From Bifiguratus adelaidae (taxonomy: Eukaryota; Mucoromycota; Endogonomycetes; Endogonales), in the NCBI GenBank assembly GCA_002261195.1, contig MVBO01000004.1:365114-416732 (forward strand): a stretch of 51,619 nt of DNA, in the 5' to 3' direction. Position 1 is the first letter of the stretch. Every line of letters begins with the position of its first letter. Shown one piece after another: positions 39,139-49,098 of the stretch. The notes beneath the pieces are model-generated. The model ran no database searches. It saw nothing but the letters and a program-made list of their open reading frames with translations, and was not told where the DNA came from. A program made the translations under genes and the position numbers.

Positions 39139-39660
39139 GACCAAGTATTGTCTGTCGCGTCACTGACACGGTGACATGAATAACCCCGCGGACTTCCAGA
39201 GAATAGCTTTGAAAGTATATGCGCGTTAATGGTTGTCTTTAGTGTCTTGAGCAGACAATATACCCTTCTTCTAAGCTCGGCAGGAAGAGATATCTATTCC
39301 CTCTACTACTCTAATAACGTTGGACATGAGCCTTGGTCTCTATGCGCTCTCAGGCAGACTAACGATAGAGGCGAACAGTAGTGAAGGGTCACCGTTGACC
39401 GAGAGTAGAGAGTGGTTAGCCGCAAAAGAGACTCGGTTCCTTACACCTCTCATGATTCTCACTAGATAAGCCATCGTTCCCCTTCCCTGTATATCACTTC
39501 CAATGTAGGGATCATGGAGAGAAAGATGAAAGCAGCAGAGCTTGGGCACTCGCAATCGATACTGAACATATGACTCTTTCCAATGCGCGCATTGATCCTT
39601 TTTTGAAGTGTCATATACACTGCGAAAGCATCATGATTCACTCTCTACGCTTCTCCTTCC

Positions 39661-39679
39661 TCTCTCTCTCTCTCTCTCT
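39661..39679 (+). repeat. TC dinucleotide tract
   Basis: Nineteen bases of uninterrupted TC repeat, flanked by further pyrimidine-rich sequence, in the non-coding region between the histidine kinase and SIL1. Confidence 0.9.
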
Positions 39680-40075
39680 TTTCTCTCCATAGAAAGTCTA
39701 GGGAAAGCTAGAGGTAACATGCCACTGCTGCGTACCTATGGAAGGGTATAATAGCAATGGGATGAAATTCTCGCCAAGTGGACCAAGTCTCGATGCATCC
39801 GGACTCAAGGATCGGGGTGCGGCCGAGCCATGGTGGCAACGTATGTTGATGCAGAGAGCCGGAGAATAGATGCCCTTGTTGCAGATTGAACCCACATCGT
39901 TTCATCCAACCATCCTGCCATTGTAGCCCTAGTTTCGAAGACAATTTATTCTTTGTATACAACATTCATCTCATACAACACTAGGTATCCCATCATTCAC
40001 TCACTCTACCCTGTCTACTCCCGCCTTTGTCTCTTGAACTGCGCCGTCGCAAACAAGTGTTTCTCTGTCTCACTG

Positions 40076-40083
40076 CCACGTCA
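40076..40083 (-). promoter_or_regulatory. UPRE-like octamer before SIL1
   Basis: The plus strand reads CCACGTCA, the reverse complement of TGACGTGG, which is the metazoan unfolded-protein response element bound by bZIP factors. It lies 79 bp before the SIL1 ATG. SIL1 is a stress-induced ER gene in other organisms, so the site is plausible, though the consensus in this lineage is not known to me. Confidence 0.5.
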
Positions 40084-40084
40084 A

Positions 40085-40098
40085 TAACCCTAACCCTA
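40085..40098 (+). promoter_or_regulatory. Telomere-type repeat before SIL1
   Basis: TAACCCTAACCCTA, two copies of the CCCTAA telomere unit, lies 64 bp before the SIL1 start and one base after the UPRE-like octamer. The same doubled unit occurs upstream of HSF. Confidence 0.6.
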
Positions 40099-40162
40099 CC
40101 GCACACGAATTATTTGTCTCTTGCCTCGGTCGTCTCTCGGGCATACTCTCTCTCTGTTAGTC

Positions 40163-41197
40163 ATGCATTGGCGTCCCTTGCTTGCCTTTTGTCTCGTATG
40201 GATAGCTTGTGCGTATGCTACAGAGCTCATTTGTCACGAGGACGACTGCTATCCCAAGGTATTCGAAGCCACAGACGAATTCGCGCTCGTCAAACCAGAT
40301 CAACAAGTACCCAAAGGGCTGCACGTACGACTGGACCTAAACACGGAAGAGAAGTGGGCCAAATTGGATGATGGAAAAGAGGCATCAAATGCGGTGATTG
40401 TGAGTGAGGTAGAGGAACCCGTGTTGCAGGCCGGACCTGTGATGCACTCGGCGTCCGATGCGGTTCATCCACCTTCTTACTTGACGGCTGTGGGCGATAA
40501 TGACCTTTACGATGCCTGTTTGGATCTCTTGCAAGCGTCCATGGACGAACAATATGCTCATGCGGTGGATGAGAATGATGTGGTGATGGCCCTGGAGGGA
40601 TTAGGTGATCTCGTGCATCAAATCGACTTTGGACAGTTTTTTGCCGAAGGACGAGGGTTGGATCTGGTGAGGAGGGTCATGGATCGGTTTGATTCAACAC
40701 ATGTCCGATCCTCGGCTAGCCTTGTCCTCTCTTCTGCTCTTCAGGTAGGTCTAGAAAGTGGGGTGATGGCATCAATTGTGGGTGGCTCACTCGACCCGAT
40801 CTTGCAGAACAATCCCAGGGCGCAAGAGATTGCCCTTAACCAGAGATTGCATCACACCCTCAATCAACACCTGAAAACCGCTCTTCAACGTACCACCCTC
40901 GATCTTGCCGTTATGTCCCGATACATCTCCACGCTAGGTCACTTGTACCGAGGACGACCGGACGCCCAACATCACATCCAAGACAGTCTCGATCTCTTAT
41001 TGACCGTTTTCGATGCTGTTGAGGGGTACCCAGAGGCAGAGAAGGTGCACGAGAAATGTGCCCTCTTGATCGACGATCTTGCAAATCCCGATATGCAGGC
41101 GCCCATCAAGGTCTCGCACGACTGGGTGAGGCGCCTGTCGCAAAAAAAGGGCACCGTCTATGCCAATACGATATCTAGACTTGTACATTCTGTATAG
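40163..41197 (+). CDS. SIL1: SIL1, nucleotide exchange factor for BiP
   Basis: ER-lumenal armadillo protein that exchanges ADP for ATP on the Hsp70 chaperone BiP/Kar2. The start MHWRPLLAFCLVWIACAYA is a good signal peptide. It is followed by ELICHEDDCYPKVFEATDEF, a conserved Sil1 N-terminal motif with two Cys. A family-typical segment HVRLDLNTEEKWAKL follows, then helical repeats (ALEGLGDLVHQIDFGQFFAE, RSSASLVLSSALQ). A single exon of 344 codons, unusual in this intron-rich window. The C-terminus is RLVHSV with no HDEL-like retention signal. The frame is open upstream to about 40121, but 40163 is the first ATG and begins the signal peptide. The stop lies 32 bp from the convergent lipase stop. 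Confidence 0.92.
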   Translation: MHWRPLLAFCLVWIACAYATELICHEDDCYPKVFEATDEFALVKPDQQVPKGLHVRLDLNTEEKWAKLDDGKEASNAVIVSEVEEPVLQAGPVMHSASDAVHPPSYLTAVGDNDLYDACLDLLQASMDEQYAHAVDENDVVMALEGLGDLVHQIDFGQFFAEGRGLDLVRRVMDRFDSTHVRSSASLVLSSALQVGLESGVMASIVGGSLDPILQNNPRAQEIALNQRLHHTLNQHLKTALQRTTLDLAVMSRYISTLGHLYRGRPDAQHHIQDSLDLLLTVFDAVEGYPEAEKVHEKCALLIDDLANPDMQAPIKVSHDWVRRLSQKKGTVYANTISRLVHSV

Positions 41198-41229
41198 ACA
41201 GCGAATATAACACACATCTCCTTGCCAAT

Positions 41230-43291
41230 TCATTCTATAGGCCTGGGTGTTCCACTGCTAATCATGCGGGGAAAGAAACCGAAACGCCATTCACCATGTG
41301 TTCCAGGCGTATGCAAGGGCGAATCTAAATCTTGGATCTTATCTTGCATCACGAAGCGTTTCGATTGGTACCGTTCTTCGATCGCTCGTTCTTGTTCTCG
41401 GGACATGCCGTTGTCTTCAGGTCTGCTGGGCGTTGGAGGAGCCGATGGTTTGGCGCCTGGATTGAAGTGATGCAAGAGATAGATGATGTCAGGATAAACG
41501 ATACGTTCCACATTCTTTGCCCATAAAAAGTCTAGGTGTTCCCATTTCTTGACTTCCTTGACGTAGATGAGTTCGGGAAGGTCGGCCGAGAGAACAGAGA
41601 AATCGACCAAGGAATCGGAGCCACCGTAAAAGATGGCAATTGGGGTCTTAATCTGCTTGGTGGGGAAACGTTGGGGAATATGGCTAGCCGATTGACTGTG
41701 GGTGATCCATGGCAGCCTAGAAGGAAGTTCATCAAACATTTGGAACGTGGATGTACGAATGATTTGGAACCAATGCTGCCAAAGAACGGGGGTGAGCAGG
41801 CGGTCGGGGTCCGGGCGCAACCATTATTTCGGTACATACCACAAGACTCTTGACACTGGTGAGGCTGTACAAATGCTGATAACTCACGAGCTTTTGAGCC
41901 GTAGACATGTTCTCACCCGTCCATCCAAACAGAAATTTGCAGCTTGCATCGATCAGCTTGGCGTACAATGGCGGGGTAATGATCGATTGCCAAAAGATCG
42001 CCATTTTGAGGGGAGTCTTGCGCCCTAAAATGAGGTAAATGATGGAGGGGTTCGCCCTGACAGCAGCATCAATGAGTGGATTATGGAGCCCTACAATCGG
42101 TGGTGTCAGTTATTGCAAATGTGACATAGCCTGCGTCGTTACCTTTGGGAGTGGTAGCTGGAGCCAAGGCAATGAAGAGATTGATTTGCTCGTTGAGACG
42201 GGGATTAATGGAAAGTCCTGCAAATGCCTGCGCAGTACCCTGAGAGAAACCAATGTAGGTCAAGCTCTCTTGGCCAGTGGTTTTGAGAATGTACTGCGAA
42301 ACGAATCAGCATGTGGTTCTGAATCGAGGGCCAAATACTTACATCCACCGTGTCAGGAAGATCAAAGAGGGCAAACTCGTCCAACGAAAACTCCCAGAAT
42401 GCCTGCTCGCGAGGCGTCTTTCTCAAGTGCTTTTGCGAGTACTTGTTGCCTCGCCCGTTACCCAACCAGACGTCATAGCCTTGCTCCGCCAACAGAAAAG
42501 GCAGATTGGAGTATTCCTTCAAGTTGCATACCCAAACCTCGCTGCACATCAAAAAGCCATGGTATAACAGCACAATCGGCTTCTTGCAATTGGATGATGC
42601 TCGGCCGGGTGGATAAGGAGAATGACTTGCACGGGGAGAACGTCCTTCGATGACTTTAAGAGCCTGTGACCCATGAGTCGTCTCCACTGAATCATTACCC
42701 TGCTCGGTACCCTCGTCCGATCTCTGTGACTTCAACCTCTCTAGGATGGCATCCACATTGTTCAAGGTCGTCGTAGGATTCCTGCTGTCAATACTGGATT
42801 CCTTAAAGAGTTTGTTCACCGCACGAGCGGGCGAGGCATCGATATCTGTCTTGGACGCAGGTATGCGAAAAGCAGTAAGGACGTAATCGTCCCTCGTGAC
42901 GACCAAATGTTGCTCCACCGGATATCCCCTGCAGACCATGGTGTTAAGCCGATCCATACAGCAAGAGGTGGCGGAGAGGAAGCTTACCAGAGCGTCACCA
43001 TGCGCTCAAAGTCTTCTGCCATCTCCAGTGGACTGACTTGAGGTTTGGCCATATCCTTGTAAAGCCATGGAAACAGCCTGAGAAGCCAAAAGGTCAATGA
43101 GTGTCATAAGCCTTCTCTTTGCGCTCTACCTACCATCGTATCGTCACGTTGATGCGCTCAATGACAAACCCGGGGAGAAAGATGACAATGACGCGAATGA
43201 AGCTCTCAACGATCAGAATGCCAATGGTGAGCGCAATCGACTGATAGTCGCGCATGGTCAGCCTATCGAGGATGGGTATAGAGATGGGCAT
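41230..43291 (-). CDS. Steryl ester hydrolase / acid-lipase-type alpha/beta hydrolase
   Basis: Membrane-anchored lipase of the Tgl1/Yeh1 group, likely acting on steryl esters in lipid droplets. The start MPISIPILDRLTMRDYQ leads into an N-terminal hydrophobic segment (SIALTIGILIVESFIRVIVI). Then come LFPWLYKDMAKP, VTLWGYPVEQHLV, the oxyanion-hole region LLYHGFLMCSEVW, WLGNGRGNKYS, the nucleophile elbow GFSQGTAQAF, the acid Asp in FYGGSDSLVD and the His in KWEHLDFLWA. So the triad is complete. An insert of about 80 polar residues lies between the N-terminal part and the HG motif. Five or six short introns. The C-terminus is hydrophilic. Confidence 0.88.
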
Positions 43292-43400
43292 GTTGGCTAG
43301 CGTCTATAGAGTACTATAGCTGAGGCTGACTCAAGGGCAAAAGAGTGAAAAGAGAGAGAGAGAGACACAGCAGGAGAAATCTGACACTAGCTCCATTCCT

Positions 43401-44383
43401 ATGAGTCGCCCTGTGGACTTTTGCATCGTTGGTCTAGGCAACCCTGGAAGCGAGTATGAAGGAACTCGACACAACGCTGGCGCCATCTTTGTCAACTACC
43501 TGGCCAACGCTATGATCACGTTTGCTGGAACGCCAGGTCCACCGGTATTCACTCGGCGTATGAGCCTGAGCGGTAAGTTTGCAGGCTCAGCCTTGAGCTT
43601 TAGCTGAAGTGATGCAGCGGATATACGAGATACCGTCTTTACCTTTGGCGATACGACATCCAATATCACGGTAAGCCCATCAGTCATCCAATGACGATAT
43701 ATCCCATCGCTCAATGATCCCATAGAACTCACTTCGCATCCTCTTGGTCAAACCGCTCAGCATGATGAATGAATCGGGTCCGGTTGTGAAGAGAGTGCTG
43801 GAAGCTTACGGTATACAAAGGTTGGATAAGCAATTGATGGTGGTGTGCGATGATTTAAACACATTGCCCGGATCCCTGTCCATACAAAGTAGGTTCATCG
43901 TCGTGGATGGGGATGGATGACAATGGCTGATGGGTGTGTCTAGTTGGAGGAACACTACGGAGTCTGGAAGGGCATGGAGGTATCACCAGTATTTGTAAAA
44001 CACTCGACACGACCAATTTCGTTCGGTAAGATGATGACCCATGCCGCCGAGATGCAAGTTCTGATCATGAAGAATCTAGATTCAGGTTGGGCACAGGAAG
44101 GCCACCCAGTAAATCCTCGATATCCATTCAAACATGGGTCCTTTCCAAAATACCAAAAGAAAACAGGGAAATGGTGCGTGCTACAATAGCGACAACGTCT
44201 TCTCATGGTAACGTTTAGGATCTCTTTGGATACCTTTTACAAAACACCACATCGGCTATGCTTGAATTCGCCCAAACCAATGATTTGCAAAAAGTTAAGA
44301 AAAAGTGGACAAGCTCTAAAAAGATACCGAAGAACTTGCAAGTAATGCAAAGTCTAGAGTTTCCTATACGAATTGAAGGGTGA
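43401..44383 (+). CDS. PTH1: Peptidyl-tRNA hydrolase (Pth1 type)
   Basis: Cleaves the ester bond of peptidyl-tRNAs that fall off the ribosome; the bacterial-type enzyme is often mitochondrial in fungi. The start [16 protein letters not shown] contains the conserved NPG, followed by [13 protein letters not shown] with the catalytic His, then [24 protein letters not shown] with the catalytic Asp, and [11 protein letters not shown]. The intron at 44174-44218 joins ENREM to DLFGYLLQN and carries the frame to the stop at 44381. Six introns in all. The usual G-HNG-L motif reads GHGGITSI, so the conserved Asn is Gly. No clear targeting peptide precedes the NPG motif. Its 3' end faces HBS1, 97 bp away. 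Confidence 0.87.
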
Positions 44384-44480
44384 ATACAGTGATAGATAAA
44401 TTGTACGCTTGGCATCTAGTCCTCCAAAATCTGAACAAGCATGGGTTGGTCAGCAGGCAAACTACCAGGCGCGACATCCC

Positions 44481-47400
44481 TCATACCTCTACCACGACGC
44501 CAGCAGCAACCGTCTCTCCGCCTTTTCGTAACATGACCCGACCAAGTTCTTTACTGTCCATGAATGCTTCTAACGGTATCTTGCGATTTGTCAGTGTGAT
44601 CTCGACCGTGGCGATGGCTGATCGACCAATAGTTCTCGGGTTCTTTTTCGTCACCTCTCCGCTTGCCTTATCTAAAATTGCGACCAGCTTTGTAATGACT
44701 GCCGGTTCGTCCAATCTCTGATGATGCACCACCACCTAGAGCGTGATCAGACCAAGACAAGAAACAGGGCCCGACGACGGAGTTATGACTTACTGGGTAG
44801 CCTAAAGTAATGGGTATCTTGATGTCAAAGGTGACGATTTGCGCCTTGAATAGCTTAGCGACCGGAACGGGCGCCAACGGATCACATAGGACACATCCAG
44901 GGCTGAAGGCAACCACATAAATACCGAAGCCATATGATCATGTCAAACTCACCTGAGTTGTAAAATGTCTAATCCGGACAGGGTCATGAGAAGCGTATCT
45001 CCAGCCACAGCCCATTTCACCGATTGATCATTGACTTCCACAGCTACAAACGATAGGTTCATCAACAAAGGAAACAATCAAAAACCGCTTACCTTTGACG
45101 GTCCCCAATTCTCCACCTGGGACGCACATCACTTGATCCCCAATCTGAACCGTGCCAGCATCGATGCGTCCAGCCACAGAAACACCGCCTCCACTGCCAA
45201 TTCCTCCCTTGAAGAAATCTGAGACACCGAGTCGGAAATGCTTTTCCACATTTCGCACGGGTGGATCAAAAGCGTCTGTGACACGCATGAGTACAGACGA
45301 ATGTACGTTCATCCCGACTTACCAATGAGATCGACAAGCGTGGGACCATGATACCACGCCTTCAAAGGGGCCGCATTCATCTTGACCAAATTTTCGCCGG
45401 TTAATCCGCTCACAGGCACGAATGAAAGTTTTTGTTTTCGGAAGCCGGCTTGTTGGAGAAACTGTCCAAGACGGGCTACGATTTCGTCAAAGCGGGTCTG
45501 TGACCAATTCAAGAGATCCAACTTGTTGATGGCCACAATCAACTGCTGGACTCCCAAACTCCGAACAAGTAGAGCGTGTTCCTTGGTTTGACCATTGGCA
45601 TCAAATCCGGCTTCGAATTCGCCTGTCATGGCGTCTACTACCAGAATGGCTACGTCCGCCTACCATGCCAGTGAGCCTCAACCATTGGCACTTTCCACGT
45701 TAAACTGTACCTGAGCAGCACCAGAAATCATGTTTGGTATAAAGTCTCGATGTCCGGGGGCATCGAGGAGGGTCAACTTCCGGTGTTCGGTTTCAAATGC
45801 GTTGACAGCAATGTCCATGGTGATTCCCCTAGAGAAGCTGATCAACACGGAAAATACATGAAACCCGCTCAAGACATACCGACTACGCTCTTCACCCGTC
45901 TCATCCAAGATCCATGCATACGCAAAAGATGATTTGCCAATTCTTTGAGCCTCACGCTCATACTTTTTCAAGGTCCTTTCGCTCACTTGACCCAACTCGT
46001 AGAGCAAATGACCCATCAAGGTTGATTTGCCCGCATCCACATGACCTGTACAAAGAGGTTAGAGCATTAACCCTACCAAGTATCAATAAACATCACCTAC
46101 CAATGACGACCAAATTGAGCGATGGTTTGCCTTGCCGTTTATTGTACTCTTCCAGCACATCAATCCGTTTCCTTGTCGGTGTAGAAGCTCCAGATTTCGC
46201 ATAAGAACTTTCACGACTTAACGGATGTGACGTCAACTCGGTCTTCTTTGTGGGTGCCATGTTGAGATGTAGCGCGTCCATGTCGAATTTGATTCGATCT
46301 TCCAGGTCTCCTTCCTCCAAACCTTTATCGGCAACCTTGGCCTTGGATGGTTCGGTCTCGGGTTTTGATTTGGTGGGTGTAGGTGTAATGGATTTTGGTG
46401 TTTCCTTTGAAGCTTTCGAAGCCCCTATGAGTGCGAGTTTGCAAAGAGAGAAAGAATAGAGTCAGTAGCGAAACTTTATTGCACCACCCGGTTGGTAGGG
46501 ATATGATGCGCCGCGAGGAATTGAAACAGAGCGGATGATGGGGATCTCCAAGAGCGTTAGCCTCTGGCGACTCTGCCTCCTTGCTTCTCTAAGACGATGT
46601 CATCTGGACTAGCCGTGTGGAAGGTGAATCGGGGTAAGAGTGGGCCGTCCGAATCGTCCGCCTTGTCCTTGGCACGCCCCTCACGATCCTCGATAAGAGG
46701 TGGTGTGACTGAAGAGGATGTATTCCCCCGGTGGGACTTGGGAAATATCGCCGAAACGGCGAATTCAAGATCTCGGACGGCAATGGATTTTTCGACATCC
46801 TGTGGTGATGCATTGGGCATCCTGGAGGGAAGTGATTGGAACAAAAAGCATGCTATTGCTGATGGAGGAGCGGAAAATGGCGTCAACGGCGTAGATGAAG
46901 ATGACTTGATATCGGATAAGGAAGCTTCTGATGGTGTGCGCTGTTCATAGGATGGCTGTTCACTTTGTGTTTGCTCTGCCTCGGGCGCTTTGGTCGTCCT
47001 TGGAAGCACCGCGGTGGCTGTTTTCAACTCGGCATGGCCCAGGTTTTGCAGGGAGGTCTGCGGAGTTTGCGATTTAGGAAGGATACGGGAGACGGACGGA
47101 TTGGAGCTGGTTGACGGTGATTTGCGATAAGCAAGAGAGCTCAACGACCCAGACGGTGCGCCAGATTTCTTGGCAAGAGATGCGAGCGATGGTTTTGAGC
47201 TGGTGATGGTGTTGGTCAGATTGCTGGGTTTGGGGGGTGAGGAAGTATTCCTGTCTCCATTGCCACTGAGCAGACTTGTCAATGGTCGTCGCGCAGCTTG
47301 TCCACCAGCACGCGCCGCGGCCAGATATGCCAGGGACGCCGGTCGTTTTGACCCATCAGACTGTGCTTTCAACATGTCGGCAGCAGCAGCATTAGCGGGA

Positions 47401-48131
47401 GACGAGGCGGTATTGCTTGACCTTGTCAACTTTGCTGTATCGTGTGTCATGCCAGAACATCTTCGCCTACCCCGACTCCACGGTTGCACTCGTTCTGCCG
47501 GATGCGATGCCACTGCAATGAGATGGAACCGCAAGGAGTTGCTTCGATCAGTTACGTGTATGCATGATTTCGTCGCAATCTTGCATTCGAGATGGCCACA
47601 TGGATCCGACACCAAGCCAAGCGCATCATGCCATATCGCCTCCCAACCAAGGCGACTTCAATCTCAATGATATTTACCTTTTACTCTTTGCGCAGTCTTT
47701 TGCTTTTGCGCTTCTTCCTTTGCAATCTTGTCTATATCCATGGTTAAACGCAGGATGCAAGCATGTTGTCTACTTGGCCTTACCCAGTAAATAGTTTAAA
47801 CTCTCTTCTTGGTCGTAATAGTAGTAATAGAGAGTCTCGCGTATCTCTTGATTAGAAACTCCCGAGTCTGCTGGCAGCATTGCTCGTATGTGTTCTGTCC
47901 CTTCATCCAGGAGTGTTTCCTCCTCTGCGGTCAACTCTGGCGCTGCATGGCAACCGAATCGTCAGACAACTGGACAGGGGAAAATGGATTCTGCGCAAAC
48001 ATTTACCTTCGTCTTCTTCGTCATACTGATCTCTAGCCAAGACATCTGCAGCAAGTGTCGGAAGTGCGCCAATCTTCAACATTCAGCCTACCTTCAACGT
48101 CCAGATTTCGAACGTTACGATGTCTACTCAT
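44481..48131 (-). CDS. HBS1: Hbs1, ribosome-rescue GTPase (long isoform)
   Basis: eRF3-like GTPase that works with Dom34/Pelota to split stalled ribosomes. The N-terminus ([13 protein letters not shown], then [32 protein letters not shown]) is the Hbs1 N-terminal domain. After the intron 46425-47677 the frame continues [12 protein letters not shown], then the G domain: [62 protein letters not shown] and [10 protein letters not shown]. Domains II and III follow, ending [15 protein letters not shown]. The phase of the 1,253-nt intron fits exactly (one base plus GG). About eleven introns. The same first exons can join a Ser-rich exon lying inside this large intron, listed separately. Confidence 0.92.
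46475..46480 (-). terminator. AATAAA signal after SKI7-like exon
   Basis: AATAAA on the coding strand, about 77 nt after the SKI7-like stop and about 50 nt before the acceptor of the Hbs1 GTPase exon. It is placed so that use would end the short isoform before the GTPase exons. Confidence 0.55.
46557..48131 (-). CDS. SKI7-like short isoform of HBS1
   Basis: Predicted alternative product sharing the HBS1 N-terminal exons. The exon ending at 47678 (TAQRVK plus one base) can splice to an acceptor at 47435 (GATACAG), giving in-phase [12 protein letters not shown] and a 293-codon Ser/Pro/Thr-rich terminal exon. It includes [27 protein letters not shown] and ends [22 protein letters not shown]-stop. 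The SPDDIVL ending resembles the conserved C-terminal patch of SKI7-like proteins, which bridge the exosome and Ski complex. Alternative splicing making Hbs1 and Ski7-like proteins from one gene is established in several fungi and in animals. Here the exon's long open frame, correct phase and own AATAAA support it. Expression is not shown by sequence alone. Confidence 0.75.
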
Positions 48132-49098
48132 GGTTGATGTTAATTCATCAATTTGTTCCCTTTCGCATATATGCCCCTTGTCTTCCATTGTTATATGCTC
48201 TAACATGACAATACTAGTCATGGATGGATTGAACAGGTTCTTCTCTGTCTAGGGAGAAGCAATGGGTATTGGCAGGCTGTTTGCAGCAGTTGGTTTCGTG
48301 ACAATGTCGGCCGTGACATACAAACACGCGTTGGTGTACATACAAGATTGGCACAAAGGGCAAAGCAACGCTAATTGAACATACAGGTCGCGCAATGACA
48401 GCATCAGCGATAGGATTCAGTGTAGCTGCAATCAGGCACGAAGCCTCCATCTGTCGATGATGCAATGCAAAAAGATGGCAGTCCTAAGAGTCCTTTTTAT
48501 CGACCGGTATGTTAACATCTACTTCCCAAAGGCTGGCACTGAAAGTCCGACACAAGGTCAATCCTCTCTGGAGTTGTGTGACTTACCTTTTGCAGCAAAG
48601 TGTATGAGTGCATCATCAGCGCATGCTGTATACGTGTCATCCCATTCACAGTCCCAGCAAACTTACGATTTACCTTTTCGGGCTCAGACACGCTGATAGT
48701 CTTTGTCACCACCATTCCCATCGCATAACACAGCAGAGACGCCCAGGCACCTGTCACCTTCCAGGACAATGCGTAAAATTGAGATTTTGTCACACCGTGA
48801 TACAGGCAGTGATCGCGCGCACATTTAAATTCCCAACCGCCAATGGGTAAAAGGCATGGTCACATGGATAACCCCAAACCTTGCCATTGAAGCAAACCTA
48901 GCCTCTATACGGAATTGCATCACTTTTGCATGACGGACAAAGTCCGGGAAATGACATCAGGGAAGGGCAAGAAACAATGGATGCATTTCCAAATTAGGAA
49001 AAGCAATGATGCGTGAAACGCACTCCACGGCTCTAGCATTGTTCCGAGGCGCGCCTATATAAATCCCACCTTGCCTACAGAATACTCCTCATTACAAC
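48132..49098. other. Intergenic region with possible spliced minus-strand gene
   Basis: Nearly 1 kb between HBS1 and the Asn/Gly repeat protein, whose start codons diverge. On the minus strand an open stretch from about 48862 to 48685 (including SQFYALSWKVTGAWASLLCY and VVTKTISVSEPEK) is followed by good donor/acceptor pairs: GTAAAT...TACAG, then GTAAGT...TTCAG, bracketing a 39-nt exon (HALMMHSYTLLQK). I recognise no family and find no convincing start codon, so I leave it unannotated. The right end holds the promoter of the repeat protein. Confidence 0.3.
49056..49063 (+). promoter_or_regulatory. TATA box of repeat-protein gene
   Basis: TATATAAA lies 36 bp before the ATG at 49099. It is the clearest TATA box in the window and implies a very short 5' leader, a pattern typical of strongly induced fungal genes. 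Confidence 0.7.

Larger units (their letters stand above)
39139..40162. promoter_or_regulatory. Divergent intergenic region, histidine kinase to SIL1
   Basis: About 1 kb with no recognisable gene. It holds a pure TC tract at 39661-39679 and, close to SIL1, a UPRE-like octamer and a telomere-type repeat (listed separately). The small frames are not protein-like. CT-rich stretches continue up to the SIL1 start, typical of a fungal core promoter. Confidence 0.6.

Noticed and set aside
46068-46076. A third AACCCTA telomere-like hit
   Set aside because: It is a single unit inside an HBS1 intron, expected by chance.
47170-47670. A 166-codon plus-strand frame
   Set aside because: It is antisense to the SKI7-like exon and its intron and has no protein-like features.
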